NCBI GenBank assembly: GCA_017591395.1
Contig: WEDG01000883.1
Coordinates: 1-64,000, forward strand
DNA: 64,000 nt
Reading direction: 5' to 3'
Source: Schistocephalus solidus
Taxonomy: Eukaryota > Platyhelminthes > Cestoda > Diphyllobothriidea > Diphyllobothriidae
Below the pieces are notes generated by a model. That model did no database searches, was not told the DNA's origin, and was given only the letters and a program-made list of their open reading frames with translations. The number at the start of each line of letters is the position of its first letter. Positions within the stretch are counted from its first letter, which is position 1. Of the stretch, positions 35,978 through 49,545 are shown one piece after another. Made by a program: the position numbers and the translations under genes.

Positions 35978-36253
35978 TTATTCAAGGTTGGGATAAGAAA
36001 AGAAGCCATTCTGCAGAAAAACTGCGAACACTTTGCTCAGAAATGGGGGAAAATCCCTAAGCTGTTTAATAAGGGAATTTGGGATGTTGTCAGTTTCAAC
36101 TGAGTGTGATTGATTAAATCGCCTAATCTGTTTCTGAAACGTGGTGTGGTTGTATTCTTTACACAAAAATATCTCCTGTACATTTCCTCTACCATTTAAG
36201 CGTTGTTTTCGTTTTCCATAAATATTGGCTTCGTTTCGTTCATGCTCCCACAA
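35978..36253 (-). mobile_element. LINE-G fragment, RT entry region
   Basis: One 91-residue frame holds the FNQSHSVETDNIPNSLIKQL block (RT motif 1: S..TD.IP...IK) and LSKVFAVFLQNGFFSYP. This pattern is CR1-like but distinct from LINE-E. It lies directly upstream, on the minus strand, of the right LINE-E copy, so that copy may have inserted into it. I could not find its continuation with confidence. Confidence 0.55.
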
Positions 36254-36289
36254 AATAAAAAGTGATAATCATGTGTTTATAATCCTCCT

Positions 36290-39200
36290 TGTTATTTTTA
36301 CTCTTTGCGAAGGTTACAAAGGCTCCATTTGATGTCAAATGAATCGTGGGCTTCGTCGGAAATCAACTGGCATGCAAGTCTTTCTCCGATGCAGGCAAGT
36401 TGTTGTGGCCAGTGAGAAAATGTCTTCCAAGTGTATAGTATAGACCTGATTCCTCACGAGCCGGTATGTCTGCATGGGATCGCCACGAATCTGCTTGTAC
36501 TTAAGAGCGGGAAAATTATGCGCGTCAGGTCGACATTTGTATGTTCAAGACTTTAGACCCTTCACGACTTATGTTGCCCTCCTTTTAACCCTTTCCAGAA
36601 GCTTGTAATCTGTTTCAGCCAAAGTTACAATGCTTTAACTCCTTGTTCCTGGTGATAACGAATACACTTTCGGAATACTTTTCTTAATACTGCCCTAATG
36701 ATATCTATGAAAGTTCTTTTAATGGCAAACAGGACAATGGGGGCCTTTTTGGCCAACCTTACACATAAAGTTAAGGGTTTTATGGAAGACAAAATGGTGA
36801 TTTGATGGTCCTTTTGTTAGGATACATTTGACAGACACCTTCCGTCAAGGACAGATTGATTGGAGTCGCTTATCACGCTCACCTTCGTCGTTAAGAGACG
36901 CAGTCCGACAAAAGTTCTCAAAGTTGAACTTCATCAGCCATTTATCGGACCACGCTGATAGGCAGTTTAATCCTCGTTTTAAAGTCTGTTCCTCCTTTCT
37001 GCATTTGGTTGGTTGTCGTCTGCAAACATGTTTCCCTTGCCATCCAATCGGTTCATGAAATCATTGAAAAAGATAAAGAATAGAAATGGCCCAAGAACGG
37101 TGCTCTGGGGTACAGGACTCACAACCGGCATGGAAATTGATTTCCCTTTGGTAAATGCACATGGAATGTCATTGGCCTATAAAGAAACTTCCAATCAAAT
37201 TGAGTAAATCCCCTTTACTCCGGGTTCTCGGACCTTGTTGAGTAACCTGTGGTGATGCCAACCATAAAAGGCCTAATTTAAGTCGATACAGACGACATCA
37301 ACGCTGGTGTCTCCATCTAATGAACTGGACTTCTTCTCCATTGAATAGAGCCTACTGGTCAAACAGGAGGGTTTTTCAAAATCCATGTTGGGTATTGTAG
37401 ATGAAGTTTTTTGTTCGAAATACTTCATGTTGGCCTTTTTGATGATTATTTCCATCACTTTGCAACAAATGCATGTTAGGCTTACTGTTCGATAGTTGCA
37501 AGTTCTGCTTGTAGATAAGATGTATATTTACTTCTTTCCATTATAGGGGAAGATGCCATGATCACAGAATGACTGGAAAATACGCGAGTGCTAAAGAGAG
37601 TTTGCAAGCAAGCTCATTATGTACCTTTGTCGGTATTGGATCAGGACACGGAGACTTAGCGTCGTTAAGGTCAAGAAGCTCCTTCTTCATGACTTCTGTG
37701 AATTCGAGGTCATCAATGAATGTGTCATAACTACGTGTACAAAAATAGGTCTGTTTAAAATCAGCTTCATCTGTAAAAACGAATGCGAAAAACCAACGAA
37801 GGTGCACTGTTTTATCTTGATTTTCAGTAGTCTTCATTGCTTTTACCTATCAAAATGGTCATCGTCTCTTTATTCTTTAACCTACTGTTGATGTAGCTAA
37901 AGCATACTTTTGGATTATTGACGGCCCGTTACATAATTTCCTCCTAATACTCCTTCGGTTATCTGCGCAGAATTGACCTTATCGCGTTCCGCTTTTGACA
38001 AAATTCTTCGTAATATATGGGTTGAGTGGTTTATAAGTACCTCCTCCAGAGTTTATTATTTTGTTTTATGCGTCTCTTCAAATCTCGCGTTAAGTAGAAA
38101 GGCAGTTTGCACTTCAAATTTTTTTAATCGGACAGAGGCGTCGCATGACATCGTTTATAAGTCACCTGAGAATGGTCCAATCGACCTCCGGATTTTTGGC
38201 AAGAATGCTTTGCCAGTTTAGTGCCGATAAGTCACCTCTCATCGCATAGGAATTTCCCGAACCAGTAATTTAACCGAACATCAGTAGTCTCCGTTTGCTT
38301 CGTTTGCAAACAGTATTCCCACAGTACCATGATGTTGTCACTCTTACCAAGCGACGCGAGTGACCTTGCTTCATCCACATCAATTGGGTCCTTCGAAAGA
38401 ACTACATCTAGGCAATTTTCCGTTTGAGTCTCTTTAATTCTCGTTGGAAATCTAACAATCTTTACGAGAAAGAAATTCATCCTGAGATTTATTAGTCTGG
38501 ACCAAAGGAATACCACGAACCTTTTACGGATAATTTGTACCAGTCAATCAATGGTGCGTTAAAGTCTCCGGCGAAAACCGTGTTTGAGTCTGAGCTGCCT
38601 CTTTAATTATTTCGAAATATCATCTCGTCAATTTCTGGAGTTTGATTTTGCGGTCTGTCAAGAAATTCAGATTTTGTACTACGCGCATCTTTTGTGTTGC
38701 CCAACTTGCTTCGCAGTCGCAAAGGCAAGCAATGTTGCGTTCATATGATATAAGTACTCTTTAGACGTAGACTGCTATTCATCCCTTTCTTATGCAGTCT
38801 GCCTTGAAGGATGAGTTGATATATATCGACGAACATTCCGCTATCCAATATTTCAGCCTGCAACCACGTTCTGTAACGGAATTGACACCCGGAGGCACAT
38901 CGGATATCCACACGTTCAATTCATCTAGTTACTGGAACAAGCTCTGGGCGTTTTCATAAATAAAGTGAAGGTTCGTCTGGACAGCTTTTCGGACAATATT
39001 TGGATCGGGATTGTTAAAATTTTCGTCTGTTTTATGCCATCCACTGTCTGAGTAGGAGGCTACTGCTTTTTGATTGAACTGGACGTCGATGTGTTAATGG
39101 ACATTTTTGCACTGTGTGGTATTTTATCATGATTTATGCTGCCCTCCATAACCAATGTCATTGGTTTTCTCAAAAGAAATGACCTCTGGGCGTGTATACT

Positions 39201-40100
39201 TTCTCCATTCCAGATTTTGAGATTGTTCTTACCCAGTCTGGATCTCGTGCGGAGTGCTTCTTTAAAAATTATTCATTTCTCCCTCCGGAAGAGAAAAATT
39301 CGGCTGAAAAAACCGTTGGGTGAGAGCTTCGAAGCATAGGTTTTCTGCTCAGAAATAGCTGGACTTGTACCTCTTTCTGAAGGACAAGCTTCAGTACTCT
39401 TGTTTGACTGAACTTATCATTTGAGTCTCTTATTTGGCCCATTCTGAAGGCCTTTAGAATGGTGACCCTCTCGTCCGCCTTTAAGAGAGATTCAAGATAG
39501 CCCTGGAATAACTTCATGTCATCATTTATTCCTGCTGTTCGGGTGTTAGATGTAGATTCAGGCATGTCTTTGATAATTATGCATTAAATGTGGTCCACTA
39601 AAGGTCCCTGTGGTTGTTTCTTATTTTCAGGAATAACATTATGATCATTAAGAGTTCAATCATCTTCTGCTTTCAGGAGATTTGTTAGGCCACCCTTTAT
39701 ACATTCTTCTTTACTTAATGCGGCTTATTGGTCAGCTGCGAATTTCGCCGACGACGTTTGAGCTTCCAGCATGCTTAAACTCAGCCCGCTAATGCAAACG
39801 TTCTGGCTTAGTCTGGCTTTTCGGGATTCGCTGAAACGCTTCTTTATTTTCTGACGCCCCTGCCTGTCGTCCTTTTGCTCTATCGGCTATTGGTTGTCGA
39901 TTAAGCCAAGCCCCGTACAAATACAATCGTCTTCCTTATTTATTGTTACGATGGAGAAAGCTGTATTTTTGTAGGTTCTGTTGTTTTGCTCAGTTTCTGT
40001 CATCGCCAAATTGTTTACTTCGGGCAAAAAGCGACGAAGTTTCTTCAAATTCTCTACCTCAATTTTTATGCCCATGATACCACTTTTTCATCTCCAAAAC
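36290..40100 (-). mobile_element. LINE-B' (CR1-like), minus strand, ORF1-like region to C-terminus
   Basis: Read right to left. ORF1-like frames at 39887-40075 and 39269-39565 (LQKEVQVQLFLSRKPMLR block). Endonuclease with FAGDFNAPLIDW at 38540-38575 in frame, and GKSDNIMVLWEYCLQTKQ near 38300-38350, where the catalytic SDH is SDN. RT with LNDAKSPCPDPIPTKV (37562-37837), TVSLTCICCKVMEIIIKK (about 37460), a motif A remnant VVCIDLN*AF (about 37270), a VLGPFLFFIFFNDF block, and MFADDN (motif C at 37015-37026). C-terminal RVKRRAT.VVKGL and KYKQIRGDPMQTY blocks at about 36480-36620. Numerous stops make it inactive. Confidence 0.8.
38232..38516 (-). pseudogene. LINE-B' endonuclease C-terminal part
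   Basis: 94 open residues carry FLVKIVRFPTRIKETQTENC and LDVVLSKDPIDVDEA (the conserved LDLV..D turn of CR1-like endonucleases), and SLGKSDNIMVL, in which the catalytic His of SDH is replaced by Asn (38336-38344). The GDFNAP motif lies in frame-compatible sequence upstream at 38540-38575. Confidence 0.75.
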
Positions 40101-40474
40101 GTTTTGCAGGAGTTAAGAGCACGTCGTCCATGCTTTGTCTTCGTAATTGACATCCACAAAACTAAATAAAACTATTTACCCGTTGCCAGGAGTCGAGATT
40201 GAATAAGAACGTGCTGCGTTGCGGTCGTTCATATTACGACGCTTGCTTCTTCTATCTTATCAATTGTTTTCTAATTCACCATTAATTTCAAAGCGTTACT
40301 AATTGTTGACCTAGCAGGACAAGTTCTGTCTACATTATTAAGTATTTGTACATTTTATCTGCACACATTGTCATAACTTTATTTCGTTACTAATGTTTGT
40401 TTAGACAGTGCCTTGCCGATGCTAACCAAATATAAATTCTAAATTCTAAATCCCATCAGAGAATTTGACGAGAG

Positions 40475-40550
40475 ATGGTGGTTTAGTGGTAGCAATGCAG
40501 CTAACCGCTAACTGTTGCCCTGGTTCAATTCACGCTCGCAGCACACATTT
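40475..40550 (+). tRNA. tRNA-like Pol III promoter pair (pseudogene)
   Basis: GGTTTAGTGGTAGCA resembles an A box, and GGTTCAATTCA about 45 nt later resembles a B box. The spacing suits a tRNA body. Acceptor pairing is not convincing, so this is at most a tRNA pseudogene or the head of a SINE. It lies between LINE-B' and LINE-D. Confidence 0.35.
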
Positions 40551-40879
40551 TGCATTCTGATCTACGGGTATACATTTTCCTACCATGACAGATCACAAAC
40601 CAAGAAACGTTCTTTATGTCATGGGATGCATTTCTAGGCGGATCAACTGTACGAATAAAGTAACGAAGCGACTCAGCTTTTCGTAGATTGGAAGATCTCG
40701 TAGAGTGTCTGACAATAGGTTAGTAGGACGATATTGGTCGTTTCGGCTGGCGGTTTGCGCTAAGCTTATGAAAATAAAGATAGTGCCGATTTTAATCCAA
40801 AAATTAAAGACGAAAGTTTGCCAGGGTGTCCAGTAGTCTGAAATTTTGAAAAGAGTAAATTCCTCTGAGCTCCAGATTT

Positions 40880-43800
40880 TCAGACCGAATTTAACGTGCG
40901 CAAATAAGAAGTTAAGGCCAACATGTAAATGACTCTACAGGTTGAGAAATTGCAATCGCCTTGGATAGTTTATTTCACAGTTCCAAAACATGGTTGGAGA
41001 AAGGAAAGCTTCCTCGCATCCCATCTTCCTTGAAGAACACGTTGTTTGAAGGGCTGCTTATAGATATAATTTTTAGTGGCAAGTTGGAAAAATTCATCAC
41101 ACAGAAGAACGCAGATACGAAAACACCTTTGTATCAAGTCTCCGCGAATCTGACTGTAATTCACAGAATAGAGAATAAGGTTATTTAAGCGGATCTTGTA
41201 TGGAAGTGCAGACTGAACCTTAACTAATTTAGTGTCTCACCGCTGTGTCATTTTCAGGATGTAATCCTGTGGCATGCACGGTGTTCAGGCCTGGATGGCG
41301 TATAAAAGAAGTGGCCTTAAAAACATACTGAAGGCTATCAAAAAGCAATCTCCCTATAGAAATACAAATGCCCACTTAATCGCATACAGCAATGAACTCA
41401 GGAATAAGCCACTTTAGGTTGTCCATCAGCCAAACGCCGAAATGTCTTTGTGTTTCTACTTTTCGGAGTGCACTCTATTCAGATACATAGGTCACGTATA
41501 AGGCACCAGAATTCGATTTCCCAGAATGAGCAGGGTACATTTAGTCAAGCCGAAAGACAGAAACACCCTGTGGGACCACGTGTTCATTCGACGAAGATTT
41601 TCTTGGAATTCGGATTCATCGGCAAAATTCTAAATGACTTTCTATGTTTTAATATCCTTCAAAAATATGGAACATTCACAATCAAACTCCTGTACGCAAT
41701 CATTCACGAACAAGAGAAATATGTTCGGTTCGAAAACCAAACCGTCTGGGACTTCACTCTCTATAACCTGTGCTTTGACCGCTCTCGCCCTACACAGCAA
41801 ATTTTTGAATGGCTATAAGTAAATCCTCGATCCACATAGGAATGTTGCCTCCGATACCCATCACTCTCAACTTGTATAGGAGACGCTGGTGCAAGAAATT
41901 GTCAAAAGCATTCCGAAATCATTGTTGGCCACATGCAACGTGTATTTTTTATCAAGTGCTTCTTTGCCAGCTTCATATCACAGAAAGCAAATTTGTTACG
42001 CTGGATATTTCCAAAGAAAGCCGTATTGGGCATTGGACATGAGGTTTTGGGCTGCCAAATAAATCATCAACTCGTGTTTGAAGATCATCTCCATAATCTT
42101 GCAGGTGATGTTTGTCAGGCTGACGGGCCTGTAATTGATCGCAATTGCACTACTACAGATTTTTTAAAGTGGTATTATGTGGTCTGTTTTCCAGTCTTTG
42201 CAAGGAATTCCACTATCGGATAATGTCTGCCACAGAACAAATCGCGGTTTGGCCAGCACTAAGGTAATTTTGAAGAGCAGCTTTTCTGAAATTTCATCCG
42301 GACCACGAGAGTTATATACCTTTAAGTTCTTTAGTCCTTCAACAATTGACTCTTTTGAAAGAAAATATCTTGAATACTTGGAGCTCTTATGGTTTCTAAA
42401 AAGTGCAATGAAAACAGCTTCCGTTGTGAAAACTGACTGAAAGTACTGACAAGATTGCTCACGTTAGCTTTTACTTTCCCGTATTTCTACACCATCAGCG
42501 TTCCTTACAGCAAGAATCGGGTTCGAGCTGCGCGTGTTCATTCTTAAGGAGCTTTAGAGCACCTTACGATTGTCAACTGCTCAGCGGAGCAAATTGCACT
42601 TGAAATCCCACCATCTTTGAAAATCAAGTCCTATACATTGTCTCTTTGGTCTTTGTATGCTAGAAAGGATACAGTTTCGGTAGTTATAAAGTATTTCTTC
42701 CAAAGCCTCTCGTTCTTGAGCATATCGTGTTTAAATCTCTTGTAAGCCACTGTGCTCGGTTTGATATCCTAGGTGCAGTTCATTAGATTTAGCAGCCGCC
42801 CCTAAAATAAATTTCAGTCTTCCCGGAGAGAAGACGATCCCAGTCTATTCGTGATGCCTCAGTTCTCATTTGACAAAAGTCTCCTTGCCATTTATAGGGC
42901 CTCATTTCATTGCTTGCAGCTGGTAAAGAATATAAACCGTACTTTCATTAAAACTGCGACCAAGCGGGGGTAGGCAGTATACCTTGTCTATTCAGTCAGG
43001 ATATTTAGTGAAGATTTGATCTTAATAAATGGCCTGTCGCCTTCACGCGCTCTTTTAGGAAATATGACATGTGCTAGACGCGCTTCAAGTGTTTTTAGCA
43101 GACGGTGATCAAAATCATAGTCTGAGCACTTGGCCTTCAGTTCGTTCCATCGAATGCTGGGTGCATTGAAGTCAGTTGCGAGAACAACATCAGTTCTCCT
43201 TTATTTTATCATGCAAACAAGTATCTGCGTCGGTGTCTATCCTCGGTGGTCGGCATAAAGTCAGGGCTTAAAGGGACTGCGACCCCAGTACGTTTATTGT
43301 CAGTCCAATAGCCCCCATATTAGTGATAATCTTCTCAGTTCTTTCACACACAGTTGAGTTGCTCTTTATTTACCGCCAACTCCTCAACCCTGGTGGTTCA
43401 TTTGAGTTCTGCTAAAAATTGGTATCCAGTTAAGGCTAATTCGCAATCACTGAAAGCCATCTTTCTGTTATGGCTACAACATCACGGACAGGTCGGTTAC
43501 TTTTATTCTTAGATCGTCGAGCTTTAAAAACTGATGCTGGGCATTGGTATACAGAAATTTAGTTGGCAAAATTTTACAGTGCCAAGTTCAGCTTGTCTCG
43601 GGTTTGCCAATATTACTTTGCCGTTGCCAGGGTACTACGGAATTCCTATGCATCGCTTTTCCCCTGAAAAAAGCCAGGCTGTTCTCTCCAGCTGCAAGTC
43701 TTCTCTTTCTTATCAAAGGCAATTTTAAAAGGCCACGTTCGCATATTTTTTGAATATACCTAACCTTTTTCTCCTATCATGAAGGCTGTGCGAACTGTTA

Positions 43801-45200
43801 CCTTCTATTGTTCCAATAAAGCATATCGTTCAGCAGGTACCGAAACATAGCACGGTTATCAGAATTCCTTTCCTACGGGATAGGAGTGCAGGAATTCTAT
43901 TTACCATGAATAACTATGCAATTTTGTTTTGCAAGAGGATCCTTTAATATACTACCGATCACACTATAATCTTAATGACCTGAGTGATTCATGAGAGTAG
44001 TTTTCCCTTTATACTTCATTTATAGTCTTTTCCTTTTCCACTTTGCCACGGATTTTTGGTTTCGCATTCAACTAGGGGGTCTATAGGACAGTTGGGTAGG
44101 CTGCCAAAAGTGGGAAAGAAAGTCGTAACTGCCTCTGGAAGTGGCACCATTGCCGTTATCCTGATGTTACTGTTACACATGTTGTCACTAACTGGACCGC
44201 AAGCCATAAATTTAGGTGCTTCAGAGATGGGTTTTATCTCAAATTTTGCGTTTTGCGCTTTGCATGTTTGCTCTAACGTTAATAATCTCTTTTAAGCCAT
44301 CGATATTTTACCTCATGAGCATACTGAAATCTGCAAAGTCGTCTTCCAATTTTTCTTAGTTTGATTAATATATGGTTGCAGATAACACAAGACTCATCTT
44401 CGAACGCCGCAATATTTGTGGCGTTAACGCTTTTGTCGCTTTTTGCCGTGGGCTGCAGGTATTAGGAGCACGAGCAATTCCTGGACCTAAAAGTAATATC
44501 ACTAGCCCTTCCTTCTAAAGAACTGAGGATGCTTTGCCTGCTATTATCGTCAAATGGCATTTAATCCATGAAGTACGAGCTTTGTTTAGTATGTGAATCA
44601 CATCGCGTGCGCCTATTGTTTTATCGTTCGTTAAAATAAACTTGATAAAGCCTATGAAGGATATTCAGCAACGACTCAGACGTTGTTAGGTCTCGATGTC
44701 GCGGGATTAATTCTCATCTAGGAAATATTTAACGACTTGTTTTTCACGTCTGATATTTGCGCGGGAAACAGTCCTGTTGTCCGTCAGGATTTGTTTAAAA
44801 ATAAACATTTCTTGAATTTTGATTACTTGGAAATTTATATGCTTGAAGAAAATCCAGAAACGCCAAAAGTAATTTTACATGTACGGTTCCAGCGGCAACT
44901 TTGGAAGCAGTAACTGCGAGATGGTTTCGAGGTCCAAATAGTCCTTGTAGTTTGCGATTCTTATTTTATTCACGATGAATGGAGGACGTTTTTTTCTGAA
45001 AAATTGCAAATTGTGCATTCAAAATAAAAGCATCTCTACCTTTCTTGAGGTTATAATTTTCCGCGCTGATATAACCAGTCAGATACCTGCGGATTGATTC
45101 GATGCCTAGCTTAGGGTTTATACTGGCGTAGACTCTAGCATTGATAAGCATTATGGATTCCATAAGCCCGTGTTCAAAGTACAGCAGTTAAGATAGTACA
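40880..45200 (-). mobile_element. LINE-D (CR1-like), minus strand
   Basis: Right to left. An ORF1-like frame at 44966-45163. Endonuclease with ATDFNAPSIRW at about 43146-43190 (GDFNAP with Gly replaced by Thr). RT entry with LKNLKVYNSRGPDEISEK and LSDSGIPCKDWK (about 42180-42330). RPVSLTNITCKIMEMI and NLMSNAQYGF (about 41990-42130). FDNFLHQRLLYKLRVMGIGG (about 41860-41920). C-terminal YSQIRGDLIQRCFRI block (about 41080-41160). All pieces are broken by stops or shifts. The blocks resemble LINE-B' but are clearly diverged. The 5' limit is uncertain. Confidence 0.7.
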
Positions 45201-46169
45201 ACCTTCGGGATATTGACATTTTCAAACTTCCTTTTCAAACAGAGCACCCCAACGTTTTATAAACTTCCCCGGTCTGACTATTTTCTATTTTCTTTCCCCA
45301 GATTCAGAATTTTCCGTTCGGATTTATCCGTCCTGTCAGCAAGTGCACAAAAATAAGTGCATGACTCGGGTTCTATACTCGCGTAGACTCTATTAGGAAA
45401 CCCGGAAAAGACTCACGAGTCCTTACGTGTGTATTCGCTGCTGATGACTTAAGGAATGCAAAATATATGCATATGTCTTCTTACTATCAAGAGATTTCAA
45501 CTATCCTTATCATATACCAGTACATTTGATATAGGGACCAGGTCATGAATGGCACGCGAAAAAGTGCTTTGCAGCCACATCAGCAACTGCGCACCATCCC
45601 ATCAGTTATTTCGCAGGCTCGGAAAGCCATCTCATGCATTAGAGAAGTATTCACTCTCCATCGCAAAAGAAGAGAATAGGTCAATCCGCCTAGATCCGTT
45701 GCTGCAGATCGTCACGTGTTAAGGAAACGTTTATCACATAAACGAGGTCCGCTAGATCAGGCCTGATCACAGGCAAGTATAAGTACACATATCAACATAA
45801 GAAAGTTGTCGTGCTTCATTAGGCACGACACAAAACTGGTAATTGCTGACAGCTTACGCCATAGCTCGGTAATTCTCAGGACTGAGGACCGGACAGCTGT
45901 GGATGCATTGAAATGGATCTTTTTATGCAGTGAAACCAATTTGAAATTTTAGTTGCCCTAATTGCAGACCGGAAAATGTGGCGGGAACCGAATTGTGTGT
46001 AGGACAGCCAACGACTTTTTACTTGGATTTGTTGACGACTGCGGACGCCACTGCGGTCGTCCTGACTGTGTCCTCCCAGGATGGGTACAAGGAGAAAAAG
46101 CAGTAGACGTATCGGATGTCTGCTTAACAAAAAACGCATGCACGATCATATCATCGGCGCTGTTACCAC
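45201..46169. other. Unassigned DNA
   Basis: No family is recognised on either strand. Overlapping frames at 45876-46177 on both strands are shadows of each other without motifs. The stretch gives way to LINE-A 5' sequence. Confidence 0.4.
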
Positions 46170-47750
46170 CTCGTTAGGCTGCAGTGGCGGTTATCGCTTG
46201 CGATGGTTGAACCGTCGTATCCAAACACATCCAAAACACTCGCATCTAACATCGCCTTTCATCCTGCCCTCTTACATCCCGGTCGAAAAAGCCCTACGCC
46301 GAACGCGACACCAGGCACGCACGTAATACAGGCGAATAAGGCGAGCTCTCACTAAACCAAGTCATTGCACATAGAGGAGTTCAAAAGCTGCCTACGATGA
46401 ATCAGTTGAATAAATAAAGGGCAGCATTGCTTGCATCCTCGCGGAGGAAGATACTAGAAAATGAACCCTACACAAATGCTGGTTATCCTGTCTTCTGCAG
46501 GTGACCACGGCTCGTAGATCGCAAAATACGCAGCCTGAATGTTCATTACCTTAAGAACAATAGACGCAGAAAGCAGCCGGAAAATAGAACGGTGCTAGTC
46601 GATCGGGAACCGGCACGCTACAAGGACATTGCTGCTCTCAGTGAGAACCGATTCTCTGCAAAGGCTCAACAAGATGAGGTGGGTTCCTGCTACACTCTCT
46701 TCTGGAGCGGCCGCCCAAAGGCAAAGCGACGCGGTAGAAGGCCACGTAGATGCACCCTCGATCGCGGCACAAGCAGATGCTGCACTATGTTCTGGTCCAG
46801 AGGCGATATCTACAGGACGTGCTGGTGACCAAGGCGAACCGCGACGTTGTTGGTTGGATGAATCACCGCCCCGTCATCTCCAAAATGAGTCTCGGACTTA
46901 AACACCTCCGAAGACCCCAAGTTAAGCGACTACCATTTAAGTTAAATACCTGCAGAGGGAGACCTTATTACAGAAAGCCAATTTGGACCCTCGGACTGAC
47001 ACTACCAAAGCAGCCTTCTTAAGATATCTCTACCTTGTACAGAAACGTTCCTGGCCGTACAACAGATTTCCAGCGGGAAAGCACCGGGATCCGACGCAAT
47101 CTGACCGGAATTCTACAAGTATGGCGGGCCCGAGCTGATGGCGGAACTCACAAAACTATTGCAGGAGATGTGGCACTAAGGAAAAGTTCCTCAGAAATTC
47201 AAAGACGTGATTATCATCCAGCTCTACATTTGCAAGGGATACCGGCCAGACTGTGATAAAAGCAGAAACGTTTAGCTCCTCAACTTCGTCATTCTGTTCG
47301 CCCGTATCATTCTCAATCCTTTGAATGGCCGACTGGAGCAGGGACTGCTACCGAAAAGCCAACAACCGATATGATTTTCGCCACTCACTAGCTACAAGAA
47401 AAGTGCCAGGAGAGGTGAACCCACATCTACCCTACCTTCGCGGGTCTTCGCAAAGCCTTTGACGCACTGTGAAATCATGCAGTAATTCGGCTGTCCTGAG
47501 TCGTTCACGCACATGGTGCGTCAGCATCATCACGGGCTGACGGCGCGCGTCACTGACAACGAGTAGGTATCTGAAGCATTCACAGTGACCAACAGCGTTA
47601 AGCAGGACTGCGTACTGGCCCCCAATTCTTCAGTCTCATGTTCTCTGCTAGGCTGATGGAGGCCTACCGTGATGAAAACCCTGGGATCCGCATTGCCTAC
47701 AGAACTGACGGGCACCTTCTCAACAGTCGGCGTATGCAGGCCCCGACGCG

Positions 47751-47963
47751 TTGTCTATGACTACAGTCCACGACTTGCTCTTTGCAGACGACAGCGCTCT
47801 TAATACCGTGACGGAGGAGGACATGCAAAGGAGCATGGATCTCTTCGCCACAGGCTGCACTAATTTTAGATTAACAATCAGTACATCCAAAACGGAGGTC
47901 ATGAACCAACCGCCGCCCAGTGCGGAATGCGATTCTCCCCGAATTAATGCCAACTGCGCTTAA
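47751..47963 (+). pseudogene. LINE-A copy 3, RT motif C region
   Basis: 70 residues: TTVHDLLFADDSALNTVTEEDM carries the FADD catalytic box, followed by QRSMDLFATGCTNF and ISTSKTEVMNQPPPSAE. Copies 2 (22630) and 4 (58949) have the same block, which fixes the family. It terminates at a stop at 47961. Confidence 0.8.
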
Positions 47964-49084
47964 CTCAAAAATGTGAAAACTTTTGCTTATCTGTGAAGCA
48001 CACTGTCACGCAACACGAGAATCGACGATGAAGTTGCTAAACGGATCTCCAAAGCCAGTCAGGCCTTTGACCGGCTGCAGACCACCGTGTTGAATCGCCA
48101 CGATATTTAGATGAACACCGAAATGAAGATTTACAATGCCGTCGTATTCACGACACTCCTGTACAAAGCGGAGACCTGGACCGTCTACTCGAACAAAGCC
48201 AGGAAGCTAAGTAACTTCCACCTCAGCTGTCTCAAACGACTACTGAAGCTGAGATAACAAGACAGGATCCCGGACACGGAAGTCCTGGAGTGGACCGGAA
48301 TCCTCAGGATCCACGCCATGCTGAAGCAATTGCAACTGCGATTGAGCGGCCGGCTGGTAAAAATGGACGACAAGCGACTACGCAAACGACTTTTCTACGC
48401 AGATATCGCTTCAGGTGCTCGCAGACAGGGAGGTCAAAAACGACGCTATAAGGACACTTTGAAGAACCCTCTGAAGCACCTGCGGTACAATTGGGCCAAA
48501 ACAACACTCGGATATATTTTAAATAGCTAAGTATTTACCTTTTTTATAGTAGGCGTAATTTTGACTTCTATTTGATAGGAATGCTCGATTTCTTACGTTA
48601 TGTACTGCAAATCAACACATTGAGATGGAAGGACCTCGCCCAGGAAAGATTAGCCTGGAGAAGATCCGTGAAGACTGGCGCAGCAATATACGAAGCCACC
48701 GGATCAACGCTGCTAAGGCCCAAAGGGCGGCTCGCAAATCACAAGTGCCACGGATCAACACCGCCAACGCCCAAACCCTGCCAACGTACATTTCACGTGC
48801 GAATCGTCCTGGTCGAACATCTTTGATCTCGATGCAACAATCCTACAAGATAAAATTCTGATGCACCTGCTTAAAACACCACGAAGACAATCCCAAACAT
48901 TTATGTTCACTCCATCGATGCCCCGCCGCCCACGATCCCCGACGCCTTCCTACCTTCTCAACACACCTTGTGCCGATCACAGCGACGAACACTACTTGTC
49001 TCACGCCCGCCATCTCCGAGTACCTGTCACCTGCTACCTCCAACACCGCTCCTAGTGCCAGCAATAAGGACTCGGTACTAACAT

Positions 49085-49545
49085 ATCCTAATCGCGATCG
49101 CACATTCACCTCACTCATTGTCCTGGTCGGTCACTTGCGAATGCATTGCAAAGAGACTGACAAACCAGTGCCTAAAGTTCCAATACTCAGCAGAGACCGC
49201 CGCCTCCAATGCCCTCACTGCCCCCGCGCATTCACTCACCGCATGGGACTGCTCGGTTTCATGCACATCCACGAAAACGGAATTAACCGCAATGTCGACA
49301 GCATGGATACACAACACACACCATCCGCTCCTGCTACTGCCATCACTACTAACACGAACGACAACCACTCAGGCCCTTCAGATTTCTCTTGCACACACTA
49401 CGCCTGCAACTTCAATTCACGCATGGGGCTGTTCGGTCACTGGCGAACCAGTGCCTGGGGCTCAGACATACAATCGCCGCGCCCGTCGCCATTGCCCTCA
49501 CTGCTTCCGCACATAAGCACACCGCATGGACATATTAAGTAGCAC
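49085..49545 (+). pseudogene. LINE-A copy 3 zinc-finger tail, ligands decaying
   Basis: One 190-residue frame (48970-49542) spans what would be three or four fingers. In the first (about 49085-49150) both Cys codons are lost (YPNR), while DRTFTS..VLVGHLRMH is kept. In the second (about 49205-49275), CPHCPRAFTHRMGLLG is intact but the first His is Phe. The third reads CTHYACNFNSRMGLFGHWRT and lacks one Cys and one His. The tail clearly descends from C2H2 fingers and would not fold as such now. Confidence 0.75.
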
